This document shows, one piece after another, positions 9,055 through 10,697 of a stretch of 10,697 nucleotides of DNA. The stretch covers positions 1 to 10,697 of the forward strand of contig JAUQYB010000029.1 in assembly GCA_030837825.1 (NCBI GenBank), in the 5' to 3' direction. This DNA comes from Albidovulum sp. GTDB lineage: Bacteria; Pseudomonadota; Alphaproteobacteria; Rhodobacterales; Rhodobacteraceae. Both the position numbers and the translations under genes were made by a program. The notes below the pieces were generated by a model. The model searched no databases. It saw only the letters and a program-made list of their open reading frames with translations, and was not told the origin of the DNA. Each line of letters begins with the position of its first letter. Positions within the stretch are counted from its first letter, which is position 1.

Positions 9055-9426
9055 TTGGTTACGCCGCACGGCGAGCGCCCTCAAAAATACTGCACTAAAT
9101 GTCAGGCTATCACGCCGTGGAACTCGCATAATCGCTGTTTGATCTGTCAACGACAGAGGAGCAGGGCTTACGCGGAACGAAAAACGTCGTCGGGCGGCAG
9201 TTTCTCAAGAGATGTCAAGGAACGGCTAATAGCGCAGAATCCCGAGCGTTGCCCGGTATGCGGGACAAATTGGTCAGATGTAAGAAAGCATCAACAGCAT
9301 CCTGAAACACCATGGCACTTTGATCACCATTTATCGCCGCAGCATGGTGGAACGAATGATTCGACCAACGCTAGAATAATGTGCTGGCCGTGTAACTTGA
9401 GAAAACTGAACAAGCAGCAAGCGTAG
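9055..9426 (+). CDS. Zinc-ribbon HNH endonuclease-like protein
   Basis: The 123-residue product has an N-terminal zinc ribbon (C13, C16, C28, C31) followed by a basic stretch. The C-terminal HNH (beta-beta-alpha-metal) domain has CPVC at 66-69, FDHHLSPQHGGTND from 89 with the D-H-H pair at 90-92, N105, and CWPCNLRK at 110-117. The paired CxxC motifs should bind structural zinc, and DHH...N...N fits an HNN-type nuclease site. The start is TTG at 9055 with GGGAG at 9044-9048, six bases upstream; no ATG fits the domain. GC content and codon choice (AAA, ATA, TTA, AAT) are clearly lower than in all neighbours, which points to horizontal transfer, perhaps from phage. Target and role are unknown, and there is no methylase or integrase beside it. 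The TAG stop comes from a REP repeat. Confidence 0.78.
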   Translation: MVTPHGERPQKYCTKCQAITPWNSHNRCLICQRQRSRAYAERKTSSGGSFSRDVKERLIAQNPERCPVCGTNWSDVRKHQQHPETPWHFDHHLSPQHGGTNDSTNARIMCWPCNLRKLNKQQA

Positions 9427-9446
9427 GGTGCGTGCTCGCACGCACC
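9423..9446 (+). repeat. REP element, family B
   Basis: The GTAG head (9423-9426) is followed by GGTGCGTG-CTCG-CACGCACC, a perfect 8-bp hairpin, then the tail CATCC. The head contains the TAG stop of the HNH gene. Confidence 0.85.
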
Positions 9447-9467
9447 ATCCCCCCAGCCCCGCGCATC

Positions 9468-9491
9468 GGTGCGTGAGATCAGGCACCCTAC
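9468..9491 (-). repeat. REP element, family B, inverted partner
   Basis: On the minus strand it reads GTAG-GGTGCCTG-ATCT-CACGCACC, the mirror partner of the REP at 9423-9446, with two mismatches to it in the loop-side stem. Together they form a BIME-like pair of opposite REPs. Confidence 0.75.
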
Positions 9492-9515
9492 CCACTCACC
9501 CCGCGGCCGGGCCGA

Positions 9516-9712
9516 TTGGCGCTGACGCAAGGAAGCGCCAAGGGGCTCTCCGATCTCACCGGACATCGGGGCACGGGCGGCGTCCGCCCTGGCGGGTGCG
9601 AATGCGCCCGCCGCCCGGAGGGCGGGCGCCGGCCGTGCGGCAGGCGCACGGCCGGGATGGCGGACCCCGCTCGCGGCGCCCGAGGCACCGGCCTCGGACT
9701 TGCCCGGCCGGG
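9516..9712. repeat. Block of consecutive GC-rich hairpins
   Basis: Successive near-perfect stems follow one another: TTGGCGCT/AGCGCCAA (9516-9523/9534-9541), GGGCGG/CCGCCC (9575-9580/9584-9589), GGCGGGTGC/GCGCCCGCC (9591-9599/9604-9612), GGCCGTGCG/CGCACGGCC (9631-9639/9645-9653), CCGAGGC/GCCTCGG (9680-9686/9691-9697), and the palindrome CCCGGCCGGG (9703-9712). The arm 9604-9612 can pair instead with 9621-9629, also 9 bp, giving two exclusive folds. These lack the GTAG head of the REPs. Function is unknown; it may be a composite repeat, a strong transcription barrier or a structured RNA. Confidence 0.6.
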
Positions 9713-9720
9713 AGCAACCC

Positions 9721-9743
9721 GCAGGGCGGGCTTCCGACCCGCC
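9721..9743 (+). repeat. Diverged REP element, family C
   Basis: GCAG-GGCGGGCT-TCC-GACCCGCC keeps the 4+8+3+8 layout with a 6-bp outer stem. The head is GCAG instead of GTAG. Confidence 0.6.
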
Positions 9744-9750
9744 ACGATGC

Positions 9751-9773
9751 GGTCTGAAAGATTCCGACCCTAC
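9751..9773 (-). repeat. REP element, family C, inverted partner
   Basis: On the minus strand: GTAG-GGTCGGAA-TCT-TTCAGACC, 7 of 8 stem pairs. It faces the element at 9721-9743 with seven bases between them. Confidence 0.65.
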
Positions 9774-9781
9774 CAGCAAGC

Positions 9782-9804
9782 GTAGGGTGGGCAATCTGCC
9801 CACC
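9782..9804 (+). repeat. REP element, family A
   Basis: GTAG-GGTGGGCA-ATC-TGCCCACC, perfect 8-bp stem, tail CATCC. The eight bases before it (CAGCAAGC) repeat those before the REP at the end of the HNH gene. Confidence 0.85.
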
Positions 9805-9882
9805 ATCCTTCCGCACGCGGACCGATCCCTGCCGCCCCGTCCCACGCACCTGCCCGCCGCTCGTTGCAACGGCCGGCGCAAC

Positions 9883-9905
9883 GGTGGGCAAACTGCCCAC
9901 CCTAC
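9883..9905 (-). repeat. REP element, family A
   Basis: On the minus strand: GTAG-GGTGGGCA-GTT-TGCCCACC, perfect 8-bp stem. Confidence 0.85.
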
Positions 9906-9916
9906 GACTCCCCGCT

Positions 9917-9939
9917 TGGTGGTGGGCGATCTGCCCACC
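9917..9939 (+). repeat. REP element, family A, degenerate head
   Basis: TGGT-GGTGGGCG-ATC-TGCCCACC. The stem is kept with one G-T wobble, but the GTAG head is lost. Confidence 0.7.
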
Positions 9940-9993
9940 ATTCATCTTGCCGCTGCTGTCTGACATCAATCCTCGGAGGCCGGTCCCGCACAT

Positions 9994-10016
9994 GGTGGGC
10001 GAATCGCCCACCCTAC
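9994..10016 (-). repeat. REP element, family A
   Basis: On the minus strand: GTAG-GGTGGGCG-ATT-CGCCCACC, perfect stem. The G-C closing pair replaces the A-T of the other copies on both arms, a compensatory change. Confidence 0.85.
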
Positions 10017-10059
10017 AGTCCGAACCCGCAGTGCCCCGACGAACCTCAATCGCGCGCAC

Positions 10060-10082
10060 GGTGGGCAACTTGCCCGCCCTAC
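10060..10082 (-). repeat. REP element at the RAYT stop codon
   Basis: On the minus strand: GTAG-GGCGGGCA-AGT-TGCCCACC, with one wobble pair in the stem. Its GTAG head contains the TAG stop of the transposase gene, so the REP begins exactly where the gene ends. Confidence 0.85.
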
Positions 10083-10603
10083 TTCCCGACATCGCCGGTC
10101 GCCGTCGCCTCCGCCCATTCCGGCGGCACCCTTCCCGCGCGGATGTCTCGATGGATCGACGAAAACGGCCAATCCGCGCCGCGCGATACAAGGCCATGCT
10201 TCACCGGATTGCGCCAGCAATATTCCACATGCGCCCGATAGTCCCGCTCATCGCGGATCGTATGTTCCCAGAACCGTCGCCGCCACACACCGCATTCGCG
10301 CTTGCGCGCCTTGCTGGGCGAAGGTGACGCCCGCAGCCCGGACCAGCGCGTGAAGCGCGCCTTCACCTTGCGCCACCGGATCGAGAAATCGGCGTCCCCC
10401 GGCGGCAGGGTCCAGACCGCGTGAAGGTGATCCGGCAAGACCACCATCGCATCGCAGTGCAGCGGATGCTCCGATGCTGTGACGCAAAAGGCCTGGCGCA
10501 GGACATCGACATGCCGGACCAGCGCGTCGTCCCCGCGCTGCGAAAGCGCAACCGTGAAAAAGTAGCTGGCACCCGGCAGGCGAAGGCGGCGATAGTACGA
10601 CAT
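10079..10603 (-). CDS. REP-associated tyrosine transposase (RAYT)
   Basis: This 174-residue protein belongs to the IS200/IS605-like Y1 transposase superfamily (COG1943), in the single-copy RAYT group thought to mobilise REP palindromes as single-stranded DNA. It starts MSYYRRLRLPGASYFFTV, the typical RAYT opening. It has the metal-binding HLH pair (H59, H61) in LPDHLHAVW, and the catalytic tyrosine is Y128 in VEYCWRNPVKHGLV. W145-PFSS follows, as in the family. The start is ATG at 10603-10601, with only a weak GGGA close upstream; the frame extends further upstream but runs into REP sequence. All key residues are present and the frame is intact, so it may be active. REPs flank both sides. Confidence 0.92.
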   Translation of the reverse strand: MSYYRRLRLPGASYFFTVALSQRGDDALVRHVDVLRQAFCVTASEHPLHCDAMVVLPDHLHAVWTLPPGDADFSIRWRKVKARFTRWSGLRASPSPSKARKRECGVWRRRFWEHTIRDERDYRAHVEYCWRNPVKHGLVSRGADWPFSSIHRDIRAGRVPPEWAEATATGDVGK

Positions 10604-10643
10604 GGTCCCAAGATGAACGGCCAGGGTTAAGCAAGGATGAATC

Positions 10644-10666
10644 GTAGGGTGGGCAATCTGCCCGCG
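10644..10666 (+). repeat. REP element upstream of RAYT
   Basis: GTAG-GGTGGGCA-ATC-TGCCCGCG. Seven of eight positions match the other family A arms. It is the first half of a facing pair with the element at the window end. Confidence 0.8.
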
Positions 10667-10678
10667 CTCGAGCGTCCG

Positions 10679-10697
10679 CGTGGGCAGATTGCCCACC
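10679..10697 (-). repeat. REP element cut by window end
   Basis: CGTGGGCA-GAT-TGCCCACC is the inverted partner of the REP at 10644-10666, 12 bases apart. Its GTAG head (CTAC on this strand) would lie just outside the window. Confidence 0.75.

Larger units (their letters stand above)
9427..10078. other. Gene-free REP and hairpin cluster
   Basis: I see no convincing gene in these roughly 650 bases. Open frames exist on both strands but follow the repeats and have no family resemblance or ribosome binding site. The stretch holds REP elements of three stem families, alternating in orientation, with a block of strong GC hairpins at about 9516-9712. The bases between repeats (for example 9806-9882 and 9941-9993) show no recognised feature. 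Confidence 0.7.

Noticed and set aside
9324..9941. Open frames on both strands within the REP cluster
   Set aside because: They run through hairpins and across the 3' end of the HNH gene, have no ribosome binding site or domain, and encode low-complexity Arg/Gly/Ala/Pro sequence.
9423..10082. CRISPR array
   Set aside because: The repeats are short palindromes in alternating orientation with irregular spacing and no uniform spacers, and no cas genes are present; they match REP elements.
10604..10696. Longer RAYT start using ATG at 10696
   Set aside because: The extra 31 residues are encoded by REP sequence, while MSYYRRLRLPG at 10603 is the standard RAYT opening.

Overview
The window is GC-rich DNA, probably from an alphaproteobacterium of the Rhodobacteraceae type. 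This is inferred from the very high G/C at third codon positions, the hutF/hutIHGU layout, the UvrB sequence style and the GTAG-headed REP palindromes; no rRNA or other phylogenetic marker is present. Positions 1-6327 hold a complete five-enzyme histidine degradation locus apart from the 3' end of hutF, which runs off the left edge. hutF reads leftwards, and hutI-hutH-hutG-hutU read rightwards as a tightly coupled operon with 4-bp or shorter overlaps. The two arms diverge from a 71-bp control region with a good sigma70-type promoter and a palindrome between its -35 and -10, placed where a HutC-type repressor would act. HutF with HutG means the formate-releasing route: histidine > urocanate > imidazolonepropionate > formiminoglutamate > formylglutamate > glutamate + formate. 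A small four-helix membrane protein of unknown function follows hutU by 16 bases.

Positions 6804-8981 encode UvrB of nucleotide excision repair, interrupted by one in-frame amber codon at 7329-7331. The frame is intact on both sides, and the codon stands where related proteins, as I recall them, have tyrosine. If this is not a sequencing error, the strain makes no full-length UvrB from this copy.

From about 8990 the character changes. An AT-rich perfect palindrome is followed by a small gene of visibly lower GC encoding a zinc-ribbon HNH endonuclease-like protein (9055-9426), which looks horizontally acquired.

Positions 9423-10082 are a gene-free run of hairpins. It contains GTAG-headed REP elements of three stem families in almost strictly alternating orientation, with a block of strong GC hairpins (about 9516-9712) among them. 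At the right edge a REP-associated tyrosine transposase (RAYT; 10079-10603, minus strand) is bracketed by the same REPs. The HNH gene and the RAYT gene both take their TAG stop codon from the GTAG head of a REP. The last REP is cut by the window end.
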